64,000 bases of DNA from assembly GCF_000715075.1 (NCBI RefSeq), contig NC_134097.1, positions 71,891,190 through 71,955,189 on the forward strand. The letters run 5' to 3'. The notes under the pieces were generated by a model. The model did no database searches and was not told where the DNA came from. It worked only from the letters and a program-made list of their open reading frames with translations. This DNA comes from Nicotiana tabacum (Eukaryota; Streptophyta; Magnoliopsida; Solanales; Solanaceae). Below are positions 40,391 to 52,400 of this stretch, piece after piece (the stretch's first letter is position 1; each line of letters begins with the position of its first letter). Made by a program: the position numbers and the translations under genes.

Positions 40391-42640
40391 ACCTCCACCT
40401 CTAGGCGACCCCTACCTACCTGCCATCCACCTCTGGTCGGTCGGACGACTGGTGCGGCAGCTGGTATGGTGATCATAGGCTGATGGCACTGCTGTACTGC
40501 CTTGCCCTAAAGCCTGGGGTAGAATGTCCTCACATGACCAAGCTCCCCACTCTCATAGAAACTCTTGATGAGGAAGATGACTGACCTTGAGTCTGACCCT
40601 AGGGACCTAAACACCCACTGGAAGAAACTTGAATAGCCGGTGGATGGTAGGAGCTCTCTGGAATGGCGCTAAAATAAGGTTGCACTGGAGCATCCCGAGA
40701 AGGCGGTGGTGCTGAATACGTGGGCGTGCTAGATTGGCCCCTCACAAAGTGATCTATTTCCCCTCATAGAGCACTACTGAACAATCTAGAATATTGAGAC
40801 AGGTTGTCTCTCGGCGCCTGCCCTCGGCCCTGCTGATGAATATCATCAATCCTCGAAGCTATCTCCACAACCTGCTCGTAAGGAGTCCCTATATCAATTT
40901 CGCGGGCCATAGTGACCTGGATATCATAGTGCAAACCCACAATAAACCTTCAAACTATCTCTGTATTGGTGGGGAGTGTCATAAGTGTATGGCGAGATAA
41001 CTCGAAAAATCTCACCTCATAATCGGTCACAAACATCTGACCCTGCTGGAGTCACTCAAACTGGCCCCGTAAATCTTCCTTCTGAGAGGGTGGGCTATAT
41101 CTCTCTAGAAAAAGACGTGTGAACTGGTCCCAAGTTAATGGAGGAGAACCTGCTGGTCGGCTGGGAAGATAAGACTGCCATCATCTACGAGCCCTAAGCT
41201 CCAGCTAAAATGTGGTAAAGACCATCTGTGGTACTTCGATACTCTCATGTTCTGCAGTGTGTCCCTGCAACAATCAATAAAGTCCCAGGGGTCCTCATGT
41301 CGCTCACCGTCACAGACAAGAGGATGTAGGGGTGGGAATAAAATCTGAAAACCAAATTTTGAACTGAACTGAACCGAATTAATTTGGTATTTTGGTATCG
41401 GTATTTTTGGTATTTCAGTATTCTTCGATACATATTTTTTTGTATTTCGGTACGGTACTCAGTATTGAGTTTTTGATATTTTGGTATACCGAAATATTCT
41501 ATGTCTAAGCCTACCTCTATTTCTATTTTCCAGCTCAATAAGCCTAAGCCCAACACCTTAATCCCACTAATTCCCTAATTCTTTAGGCCTTAGTTAGTCC
41601 CTTAGGCTTAGAGACTTAGAATTATACGATAGTAGCTTAGCTTCTGCTTACCTTCGTTAGGCCTTGGTCTAATTTTGTTGATGCTCGCTAGATGTTGTTG
41701 CATTCTGCTGCTCGTTCGTTGCTATGTAAGCTTGAATTCTGTTGCTCGTTAGTTGATGTCGTTGGTTGCTATTGCTCGTTAATATTCTTCTTCAATTGCT
41801 TGGTTCCACATATGTCACACACAATACTTATCTGTGAAATGTTTCAAACAACCTACTAGCTTAGCACATCGTATGAACTATCCACTCTTCATTTATATCA
41901 TATATTCATGTTTGTAAATGATTTCCTTTTAAAAGACACAATTTTATTAATGTATCAAACTGAAACCGTACAGAACAAAAATAAGAAATACTGAATTGTA
42001 CCGAACTACTTTGGTATGATATTTGGTATATATAATTAATAAATCGAATACCGAACCGAAGTACTGAATGCCCATCCCTAGGAGGATGTAGCCTGATCCA
42101 TCTATCCAATATGTTCCGTGGCTCGCCGATCGCGGCTGGTCTCGGCTCTGGTATTGTCGCTGCAACTGGACAAGCCCCGCTCGCAGATAGTGCACCCAGG
42201 GTCTGATATACGACAACAACATGCCCTAGAGCCTGAGCGCTAGGAGTCAATGCTCCACTCCCGCCTGAGATGTGGATGGGTCCGCTAGAAATAAACCAGC
42301 CTGCGTCATAGAGTCCATGAACCGCCGCATACGGCCGATGACCTCCTGAAATTCCGGTGCAGACATGAAATCCGCCGGGGCAGGCTCAGTTGCAGGTACC
42401 TCGCCCTGCTCCTCAATAACATGATGCTTCACTAGCTCCACTGGTGGCACAATGGGAGAAACCCTAGGACGTCCTCATCCTCTAGCAAGAGCTGGAGCCC
42501 TCCCTCGGCCTCTGCCCAGGCCTCTAACAACAGGGGGAGCAACTTGTCCACCGCCGGGTACATCTGTCGCGCACGTTCTCACCATCTATGAGAGAATAAG
42601 AGAAAGATACTTAGCACAACATAAAATGCACGATAGGAGA
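40391..42640 (-). pseudogene. Gypsy gag, interrupted by a hAT element
   Basis: Gag fragments begin near 42,590, with MPPVELVKHH at 42,450 and EFQEVIGRMRRFMDSMT. The frame continues past a stop at 42,247 into the text before the nested insertion (RNILDRWIRLHPP). Gag resumes at 41,318 and continues with degraded capsid text to about 40,400. Stops are common. Confidence 0.65.
41327..42080. mobile_element. Nested hAT-type non-autonomous element (754 bp)
   Basis: Ends are imperfect inverted repeats: TAGGGGTGGGAAT at the left and, reverse complemented, TAGGGATGGGCAT at the right. It is flanked by 8-bp direct repeats AGAGGATG (41,319-41,326) and GGAGGATG (42,081-42,088), one mismatch, the hAT target size. 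Subterminal copies of GGTATTTTGGTATCGGTA-like text occur on both sides. It has no transposase frame. Confidence 0.82.
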
Positions 42641-42762
42641 TGAATAAAGGGAAATTTCCTAACACCCTATAACCTCTCAAAGATAAGTAGGGATGTCTCT
42701 GCATCGATCCGCAAGACTCTATTAGGCTCGCTCATGACTTGTGAGATCTATGTTAACCTAGT

Positions 42763-42774
42763 GCTTTAATACCA
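42763..42774 (-). promoter_or_regulatory. Gypsy primer-binding site
   Basis: The minus strand reads TGGTATTAAAGC, two mismatches from the initiator tRNA-Met complement, three bases inside the LTR boundary. Confidence 0.7.
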
Positions 42775-42777
42775 AGT

Positions 42778-45541
42778 TGTCACGACCCCATTTTCCTATA
42801 TAGGACGTGATGACGCCCAACGTGTCGCTAGGCAAGCCAACGGTAAACTATCCATGTAATTGTTCATTTTAATATTTTCAAAGTCATAGATTTTATTTAA
42901 TAAGAGAATGATTAATAGGTGATTGTAATAATGTAAAGCATGAAATAAACGAAAGAGTGAAGCAGTGAATTTAGTAATCAAAAACCATGAAGTATCTACT
43001 AGAATCTCCCAAAATTCGGTGCCACAAATGCACGAGCAAACTAGTATAATATACAAAATATCCTATACTACTATCTGGAGTAAGATAAACATAAAATAAA
43101 TGCAACAAAAAGAGACTTCGGGCGCTGCAGAACAAGCATAGAGAGCAGCTCACCACTAAGCCTCCGGGTAGCAGGGGTGAGTGCCTGAATGGCCGCCAGA
43201 TGCACCTGCTTCAAATCCTGCACGATTAGTGCAGAAGTGTAGCATGAGTACATAAACAACATGTACCCATTAAATATCTAGTCTAACCTCGAAGAAGTAG
43301 TGACGAGAGGCCGATATCGACACTTACTAAGGGTCAATAAATAAAGTGTAGAATTATAAATAGGAATGGAACACATCTGTAATAACAAAATAATGAATAA
43401 TAGGTAAGTGGTCTTTAACTAAATATCAATTAAAAATCTACAACTATCACATACTAATTTCAACAAGTAAGAGCCATCAAGAAATTATAAATTCTCAAGT
43501 CATGGAAGAAATATCAAGTATAATCGGACTCTGATCAATATTACGCATGATTTATGCCGAGGTCATACGGGTCGATCCAGCATAGTGTGTACATTGCCAA
43601 GGGTCGATCGGCGCGAACCATAGAGCATCTATTAAAATGTCGAGGCGTTCAGCCCAATCCATAGGAAGAGAGAATACTCTACGAACTCCGATTAATGGCT
43701 ACTGCAAGAATAATACTCAAGGAGGCATAATTTCCACTAACGGCCAAGCAACCCGCCAAAGCTCAAAGTAATGAAGCTCAGTCTTTACAAATCCTTTATC
43801 CAATTTCAAATGTAATTTAATTAATTAAAATAACAAGTTGAGTACAAATAATAGAAGTAATATATGGTAAAGTCCTAAAACTACCCGGATATAAGCGTGA
43901 TTTTAGCTACATTAGGACTCTATCACATCGTACGTACGTAGCACCCACAATTATTAACAAACAATCATTTATAACACCTACGGGGAAATTCCCTCTTACA
44001 AGGTTAGGCAAGAGACTTACCTCATTTTCAAGTCGTCTTCCCGGTACACAATTCACGCTAAAGCCTGAAATCGGTGCCACACAATCCGAAACTAGCCAAA
44101 TATTGTATAAATTAATCAATATATGCTCAAACGTTTAAAATTTAACTATAAGAGTAATTAGCCAACCAAAATATAAAGATTCCTAAAATTCATCCCTAGA
44201 CTCACGTGCCCGAATTCCGAATATTTTTGTAAATAAAAGTTACCCATAACATCACGAACACAAATATATCATTTACACTAAATTCCACAATTATTTCGTG
44301 GTCTAATCCATTTTTATCAAAATCTAGTTTTTAAAAAAAGGTAAATCCTGTAATTTCACAATTTATATGTAAACATCTACTCAAAATCCTTGTATTAAAC
44401 TCACATTAAGTAGTAATTACTTACCTTGCAATGATAGGTGAAAAATCCCTCTCCAAGAGCTCCAAAATCGGCTAACCCAAAGTTAAATGAGAGAAAATAA
44501 ACCCAATCCCCGATTTAAAACAAGTCTCTGCCCAGTTAACCCTTCTTCGCGATCGCGAAGCGGGCCGAGCCCCTAAGAAACTTAATCGCGAACGCGGGGG
44601 CTCTCTCGTGATCGCGAAGGCTTGTCTCACCTAAGCATCGCGAACGCGAAGGGTAATGGTATTCACCCCTCCCATGTGTTTTCCCTACGCGAATGTGTAC
44701 CATTTTATGAACGCGAAGGCCACAAGCCCCAGACCTTTGTGAATGCTGGCTGGGGATCGCAAACGCGAAGAACATTTACACAGTCCTCCAAATTCCTTCT
44801 TCGCGAATGCGAAACAACCTCCACGATCGCGAAGAAGGAAACCCGAACTAGCAATGGCAAATTTTTAAACTTAGCTATGTGTGGTCTAAAACTCACCCGA
44901 GCCACCTGGGACCCCGTCCAATTACACCACAAGTCCATAACCATAATGCGGACCTGATCGAACCCTTAGAACACATAAAACAACATCAAAACTAAGAATC
45001 ACACCCCAAAATCAAATTGAATCAAATTATGAACTTCAAGCTTTTCAACTTAATGTGAACGCGCCGAATCATACTTATACTACTCGGAATGACACCAAAT
45101 TTTGCGTACAAGTCGTAAATTTACATACGGAACTATTATCAGGCTCAAATCTCAAATAGACCTCTATAACACTAAAGTTTACTTCAAACCAAATTTAAAG
45201 AACTTGAAAGCTTTCAATGCGCCAACTTTTAACATTAAGCGCCGAAACGTTCCCGGATCATCCGAAACCCGATCCGAACACACACCTAAGTCCAAAATCT
45301 TCATACAAACCTATTAAAACTGTCAAATTCTGATTCTGAAGTAGTTTACTAAGAATATTGACTCAAGTCGAACTTGTCCATCTTAGGCCACTATTAAAAA
45401 ACAAAGTGCTTCGATTTCCTGAACCCTTCCAAACCCAAGTCAACCATCATCGCAAGTTATAAAATAGTAAAGGCACATACAGGGAGTCTTAATTAGAAGA
45501 ATGGAAATCTAGAAAGAAAAACGACCGGTTGGGTCGTTATT
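42778..45541 (-). repeat. Gypsy LTR, right on the map (5' LTR of the element)
   Basis: Begins TGTCACGACCCCA and ends near GGTCGTTAT; the outer end is uncertain by a few bases. Homologous to 34,709-37,506. It repeats the cluster of CGCGAACGCGAAG-like motifs at about 44,545-44,835. No gene. Confidence 0.82.
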
Positions 45542-47355
45542 GTAGAAAAATCAAGAGGGATTATTTCCACCTAATTATTATTTTTCAATTTTTTGTGACT
45601 TTTTTCAAGTGAACTAGCAAAATTAAAGAGAACAAAATCATCCCGACAATCTCCCCACTCCACACTTAAAATTGTACATTATCCTCAACGTACGCCATAA
45701 ATGCAAGAGGGTAAAAAAAACTCTCTCATAGACAAAAGGACGAAGCATTAACAACTCATGAGGTACTCGGACTTTTCCCGGTCCTGGTCCTTTCTGTGGG
45801 CACCCCACACTTAGTTCCAACTATTTAGCTTGCTTTTGCATTCTTCCAGTGGCTTTGTGTCTCATGCTCCTACTCCTACAAAACCAAAATAGTACTATAA
45901 AATAATACAATAAAATAAATAAATAAATAAACTAGAAATTAATAAAAGCAGTAAAGTTAGTTTGCCTCCCAACAAACACTTGATTTAATATCGCGAGATG
46001 ACGTGAAACACTTTTTGCCTCCACCTCGAGCTTGTGAATTGTACCCCTAATTTGGATTTAAGTTTTCAGTTATGCTCCGGGGGTAATAAAATAAATCTAA
46101 CTGGCCCAAGAAACTAATGTAGTACTCTACACTTCTTGGCCTTTAGGTGAGGTATGTAATCCTATTTTTTTTATACGAAATCTTTCAGAATATAGGCACC
46201 TTGTTCCTCATTCCTTAACTCTTCAATTGGCTCAGATGACTTTATAATCATCCAAATATAATTTGAAAAAATGCTTGGAGTGATAACCAATGCCCTCAAA
46301 TATATTAACTTCGGGACTTTCAACATCCTCAACACCGACGATACTAAAGTCAACTAAATTTTTATCCTTATTGTCATTGGTTGACTCTAGTATCATTTGT
46401 TTAACATCGGCATCCCCAAATTCTAATTGAGTAGGTTGCCGATGTTCTACTCTTAATTCCTCCATCAGAATATCAATTACTGATTCTAATTCATACTATT
46501 CTCAACATTATCCAAAAATATTAGCTTATTGAATATGAAAATCTTCCACCAATTGACTCTAAGTTGTGAATAATTACCTCTTTCCCTTTTATCTGTAATT
46601 GTGTCTCATTATTTTGGTCCACAAGGCACATTAATATATCATTGATCTCACTTAGGTCAGTATTTCCTCGTTCTTTGTTCTTATTAACTTCACAAGATGA
46701 AGTAAAATCATCATAGTACAATTTTGGGGGAGGATAAGAAATACAAGCACAACCATAAAAGCGATCATGTTAACCACCACATGCATCACACATAAGATTA
46801 AGTTGGTACATATAACTCGCTCCCGATAAAATTTGACAGTTTTGACACACAATAATTTCCTCTATAATGTGCATAAAAAGATCAAAAGTAGAACTATCAA
46901 CATCTAAACTACCATAAATTCCAAGATGACATGTTTCTCAAATCATAAATAAAATAAAATAAAGTAAATATTCAAACTTGAACTCTTACAATATTTACAA
47001 CAATAACTATACTGTTATTTCTCCAACAACGACATCAAAATTTGATCACTCCCAACTCTAGTCCTAAAAAGGATAAGTGATCGCTGCAAATATAATCTGA
47101 TCTAAGAGTCTAGGTCGAATACTACAGAGAACTAAGGCATATCTACAGTTATTGAATATCACTAAGAAATACAAGTTCAAATCTAATTATAAAAATTACA
47201 ATTTTATTTTAAACTAATTAACTAACAAATATTAGAAAGTAGTAAAAATCTATCAACTAAAGAGATTCAAATTTGGATATAAGATTAAGAAGGCCTAGAG
47301 TTATGATTTCCCCAATTGGCGGAATCCTTACTACTATATCTCATATAATTTCACC
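45542..47355 (-). other. Decayed gypsy-like gag/leader DNA, low confidence
   Basis: Broken minus-strand frames at 46,171-46,852 encode text such as YYDDFTSSCEVNKNKE and MEELRVEHRQPTQLEFGDA. This resembles gag/linker regions of Ogre or Athila-like elements. Sequence around 47,040-47,130 (TAGTCCTAAAAAGGATAAG) looks like LTR-proximal non-coding DNA. No ends or LTR pair could be set, so this is only a probable retroelement remnant. Confidence 0.4.
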
Positions 47356-48498
47356 TAGGTATTTTCCAATGATCACGAGCATTTTATATTTCGTAACTTT
47401 ATCCCGAACAACTACAATAATTTACTAGACATAGTTTTTCACACTACACTAGCTGTAACTACCTTACCGCTCACTATGACCATGTCCAGACTTGGTTATT
47501 CCTAAAGCCACCTTTAAACCCGACATATTGATTCCTCCCATAAGTTATGAGTGACGTTGTTTTACAACCACCTAAATATGTACTATTTCCCAGGCAATAC
47601 ATAATAAATAGGCACATTCAATTGATGAACTTTCAATTAAGTGAAATAAGCACGTAGTTGAACAAGTAAATAAATTCAAAGACTAAGTTATACTCCCTCC
47701 GTTTTAATTTATATGAACCTATTTTTCTTTTAGTACTTGCCAAAAAGAATGACCCCTTTACATATATGGAAACAATTTAATTGCATGCAATGATTACAGC
47801 CACACGAAATACTTATGCCTCATTTTACACCACAAGTTCAAAAGTCTTTTTTCTTCTTAAACTTCGTGCCCAGTCAAATGAGTTCACATTAATTGAAACG
47901 GAGGGAGTATTAAAAAGTAACAAGAATCCATCATCCAAAAGGTTCAATCAAAACTCTAGATAATAAATTAGTTACTCGTATATGTAGAGATACAATACTA
48001 AAATTCATAATCAACAATAGAAAATAGGAAGAAGAAAGGAAAAACTCGTGGTTGAATCTTCTTCCTTGGTTCTAACGTATTCTTGCCTCCAAAGGTGTTG
48101 TCTAACCCTAAAGTAGTGTCTCCCCTCAAAAAGATATTTTAATATGTATTTATATCCACTAGGGTTTGTACGGGGCGAATTGGACCTCTTAAATTTCAGA
48201 TTGGAAAAGCTCAGGATGCGGCCAGATGCGCGACCCAAACTGCTACCAATTGTTGTTTTCTTCTGCTCCGGTCCCGGTCTGGCGAAGTAAACCTTGCTTT
48301 GCTACCCAGACCTTTCTCTTCAACTCTTTGTTTGTCAATTTTTTCCCTATTTGATTCTTTTCCGAGCGAGTTCGTTCCTACAAATAAGATATACATAATG
48401 AGCATATTTTTACTTTAAAAATTATGTGATCTCCCGCAACTCACATAAGAAACAATATGCAAACAAACTAAAAAACATGCACTTTTTATTATTTATTA
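47356..48498. repeat. Uninterrupted paralogue of the host repeat
   Basis: Colinear with 1-899 followed by 23,783-23,975. It acts as an empty-site reference: it contains the stretch equivalent to the 337-bp duplication only once (about 47,973-48,303), lacks the SINE found at 277-429, and carries its own Stowaway MITE. Divergence from the interrupted copy is well above that between the two 337-bp copies. Confidence 0.78.
47693..47907. mobile_element. Stowaway MITE (215 bp) with TA duplication
   Basis: Terminal inverted repeats CTCCCTCCGTTTTAATTTA and, at the other end, TTAATTGAAACGGAGGGAG, flanked by TA at 47,691-47,692 and 47,908-47,909. These are the hallmarks of Tc1/mariner-derived Stowaway elements. 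The paralogue near position 500 lacks the insertion. It has no coding capacity. Confidence 0.92.
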
Positions 48499-49300
48499 AT
48501 GTCCAAAACCATGTGTCTCAATATCATTTGTTACTTTACCACCGTATCAATGTGTGAATTACAAGCATCGCATTTTCATGGCTATGAATAAGGTGTTAAA
48601 TACGCTCACTTTAAATAGTGTTGAAGTGTCTAATAGGTATAATCTCTATATGAGGTATCTAAACAAAGGATACAAACTTTAAAGGTCCGTCTATGCATTT
48701 GGCCTATGTGAAAATCTATTTATTATTTAATACGGGATAAACCATAGAATAAGTAATACATGTATTAGCAATATTTTGATAAGAACATTTAAAGAAAAAA
48801 ATGTCATCGCAATGGGTACTTTCTAAAGAAGCGATTCTTACTGCATAACAATCAATGCATTATTTATTCTTTTTATAATAGACTTCATATTGTTAATCTC
48901 GTATAAACAATCTATGCATTATAATCTCTTTATAACTAAAACACAAACCAAATGCCTTCCATAGATAGTGGTATAAAAATAAGATAACAATTGTGATATA
49001 AAAAAAATTCTAAAATTGCTAATTCTAAAATTAAAATTCTATCAAATATGAGATAAAATAAAATCATATTATATTTTATCTCGAAATTATAATACATTGT
49101 CCTTATAGCACGAACATGGTTATGAAGTATGTATTTGGCCTAAAGTAAAATTCTTTTGAAGCATGGGTGGAAATACGAAACTTTTCAGAATTTAAAGGGA
49201 AGGCAGGCACAACTAATGAAACTAGAAGTCTCTGAACGTAATTCATACAAAAACACATGAATGTGTGTAAAATAACCAACCTTTAAAGGCTTAGAACAGG
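48499..49300. other. Gene-free interval upstream of the WD40 gene
   Basis: AT-rich DNA between the host repeat and the gene. Around 48,730-48,960 there are scattered TATGCATTAT and ATACATGTATTA palindromic motifs that may belong to a decayed MITE. No frame is credible; the promoter of the downstream gene probably lies in the last few hundred bases. Confidence 0.4.
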
Positions 49301-49314
49301 TAGGGTTTAGGGTT
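49301..49314 (+). promoter_or_regulatory. Telo-box (TAGGGTTTAGGGTT) upstream of the WD40 gene
   Basis: Two overlapping copies of TAGGGTTT, about 100 bp before the start codon. Telo-boxes (AAACCCTA) in this position are characteristic of plant ribosomal-protein and ribosome-biogenesis genes, where they support expression in dividing cells. I did not find a clear site II (TGGGCY) element beside it. Confidence 0.65.
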
Positions 49315-49407
49315 TTGGAAAGAAGACCAAACTCTCAAAATAAAAACAAAAACGCAATCAATTCGTCTAAATCACTGTTCTTCTTTTAGCAGAGGAGAGC
49401 GCTCAAG

Positions 49408-52400
49408 ATGATTACGGGTGGAAGAAACTTGGTTTCTTCACAACCTGCATTTTCAAACGATGCAAAGAAACTTCTCGTATGCACAGGAAACACCGTTTCT
49501 GTTTTCAGCACCTCCACTGGCTTACAGGTTCGTTCACTTTTCTCGGCAGCAAAAAATGCGTTGTTTAAGGTATTGTAAGTTGTTAAATTATTTTTATTTT
49601 ACAGATTGCTGAATTAGAAGGTCATAAGGCATTGGTAACTTCGGTGGTTGTAGTACCGTCTACTACTCCAGCAGGCAAAATATTGTGCTACTGTTGGACA
49701 GCGTCACATGATGGTACCATCAAATATTGGGACTTTTCAGTGCCGGAGCTGATGAAAAGTATTGATGCCCAGTTCCCCATTTACTCCATGGTAACAGCTT
49801 CTCACTTTCAGAGTACTATTTAAAGATGGATTAAAGAAGTGCTTTGCAGGTTTTGTGGCATAACCACTAGTGTTTTGCATCTAAATTATGCTTACCTGGT
49901 CACTTTGGCAGTTGTACGTTATATAGTTACGTCAAGCTTGAAATACGACTCTGCATCCGGCCAATTTCAGTGCTAAAGTTGAGAATCTTCTGAAGAACAT
50001 GTTGACAATATGAAAATAAAAATAAAAAATGAACTTACAAGGAGAAAATGGATTGTTAGCGAAGCAAAGGATCTAGCATCAGGTAATTCAGGTGCCAGTG
50101 GTGTTCTAATTTGCTAAATAAATGCTATGCCGATGCTTGAGAGTGTCTGGAATAATATTTAGGCAAACACACAAGTATTTAAATGGGACAAAGTTAGGAG
50201 TAGTTGGCTGTGAGTGTGTTTCCTACTAGAGGAAATGGTAGGTTCCTAGAGACCAGGAATGTGTAATTTTTCAGTCAATCCTGGAAAAGCTCATGAAATG
50301 CATAATACACGAACAAAATGACAATCCTTCATGACGAGGCCTTTGCTGTTGCTTTATTTTGGTTGTTTACTACTGCTCAGGTCTAGTAATGTCTCTTTAT
50401 CGGACTCTGTTGTGCTAGTGTTCCGCATATCTATCTGATCATCCCTCTGTCATCTTTATCAGGTGATTCCAGGTTTATTATCCCAACCTGCAGAGAGTAG
50501 CGAAAAGCCTTCTGATCTTTTTGCATATGTATCTACCAGAGCCTTCAAAGAACAGCAAGGAGAGGGTAATGCTTTATGCTGGCAGATAAGGAAGTGTAAC
50601 TTAACCAAGTCTACTTTGGTTGGTGGAGTGACTTTGGCGGAGGTATAAAAAATGTCTGCCATGCTTTCTTTTATCCAGGAAGAAAAATTATATGTTCATT
50701 GTTGGAATTTGTGCACTAAGAATCTAAGATGGTTCCTTATAAAAAAAGATTGTGCAATAGGATGGTTTTACTTCGAACTGCGCCAAATTGGATTGTCCCA
50801 AATAGAAAATCTAATGTGAATATATTCTGGAATGTGTCAAATTAGAATATCCCAAATTGAAATCTGTTGTGAATATATTTCCTCAACTCGGTGAAGATTG
50901 TCTCGAATTCTGGTCAGTCATAAGGCTGTGTCCATTTTCCTCGAAGGGAAGTTTGAATGTGTTTCATAACACATAAAGGTTATGTCAGGCTCACTTTAAT
51001 TCCTCTCAATACAACCTCTTTTTCCATTTAGTTTTTAAAAAGGATTTCTCATGTTTTCCCAACAAACAGTAAATACTTACCTTTTCAGTCCTGCTGTTGT
51101 TTTTTGTGCCAAGTCAAACTACGGCTCTTAATTTGGGATAGAGGAATTAAAGATTTCTCATTCGGCCCTCTGGTGCAAGTGTTTTGGCTCTTTTTCTCGC
51201 ATGCAAGTTTATTTTAGCTGCAGACGCTCAATATGATTTACTATGCAAAGGATAATAAGTTGCTGTAGACATTATTCGTTGTCCTCATTTTGTTCTTTGT
51301 TTCTCTGATTGCTTTTATTAGTTTTGGGACAGAAAGAGTTGGGGTATCTGGATGGGTATATGTGATGCGAGGTAAAATGGCTCCTTAGAATGCATAACGT
51401 GGTTGCAGCTGTTACTGATATAGATAGGTGATATCAGCTGTTACCGTAAACTATAGAATGTGTGTACATCATGGTATTCTTGCAATAATTCTGTTGTATA
51501 GGTTGTAGCTTAGATTTGGTATCCAGAGGTATTCTTGCAATAATTCTGTTTTTAATGTACTCACGATTCTTATCCATTTCTATCATGTTGTCCCATCATC
51601 ATTTGCTCTGCTAAATGATGTCCAAAAGTTGAGGAAGAGGAATCTTATGTACGACAGTACGAGTTCATGGTCTCTAAAGCATAAAATTTACACCAGCATA
51701 CCTCCCAAGGGAAAAAGAAAAAAAGAACTTAGTATTGGGTAGCTTCTTGTAGCTGCCATACTCAAATCTAGTTCATTAAAAGTATCAGACTTTCAGATAT
51801 CTCAGAACCTTGTATATCATTGTAGTTTTAAATCTATCAAGTTTGTTAATAAAGAAATTAAATGCTAATTTTGCATTGCTACTTGTTATCCATCTCATAG
51901 ATTTATGTTATTAAGCATACTTTAATTTGGCAGAGTTATGACCATGTCTGACATTGACAATTCATAGATTTTCAAAATTGATGTTAATGATGTCTGAAGA
52001 ACTATGAGTTATGACAATCACCTGTAGATTCTCTTTCATTTCCCAAAAATTCCTGTTGTATTTCAATGCAATTCTTAGTCCATTTTATCATCTTCCCTTG
52101 TCATCTGCCAAGGTGTTCTATGTGAAAATGCCCTAGGTTGTTCTATGTAAAAGATTGCAGTGAGAGGCATGGTGCTATTTCGGAAAGCATGCATTAAGTT
52201 TAGCTAATTCATAGGAATCTGGGAAAACAAATCTTTTTTAGTTAAAGCATTATGAAGTTACCTTTTTCTGTATTTTTGTATCAGATACCATCACAAGTAA
52301 AATGTTATCTAGCTTATAAAAAACATATCAGACAAGCTAATGCTAACAATTTTTGTAAGTGTCATGCGGCACAAAATAAGTGGTTTCATGTCGAGCTCTT

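Larger units (their letters stand above)
34709..45541 (-). mobile_element. Decayed Ty3/gypsy chromovirus (Tekay/Del-like)
   Basis: Minus-strand element with about 2.8-kb LTRs, primer site, gag, protease, RT, RNase H, integrase and a C-terminal chromodomain, in the order PR-RT-RH-INT that defines gypsy. The chromodomain and long LTRs point to the Tekay/Del lineage. The internal part is only about 4.5 kb once a nested 754-bp element is removed. All domains are broken by stops or frameshifts. I could not find a matching target duplication. Confidence 0.85.

Noticed and set aside
41906..42250. Minus-strand frame continuing from gag into the hAT-type element
   Set aside because: The gag part is real, but the rest is translated transposon sequence; kept only as evidence of the insertion.
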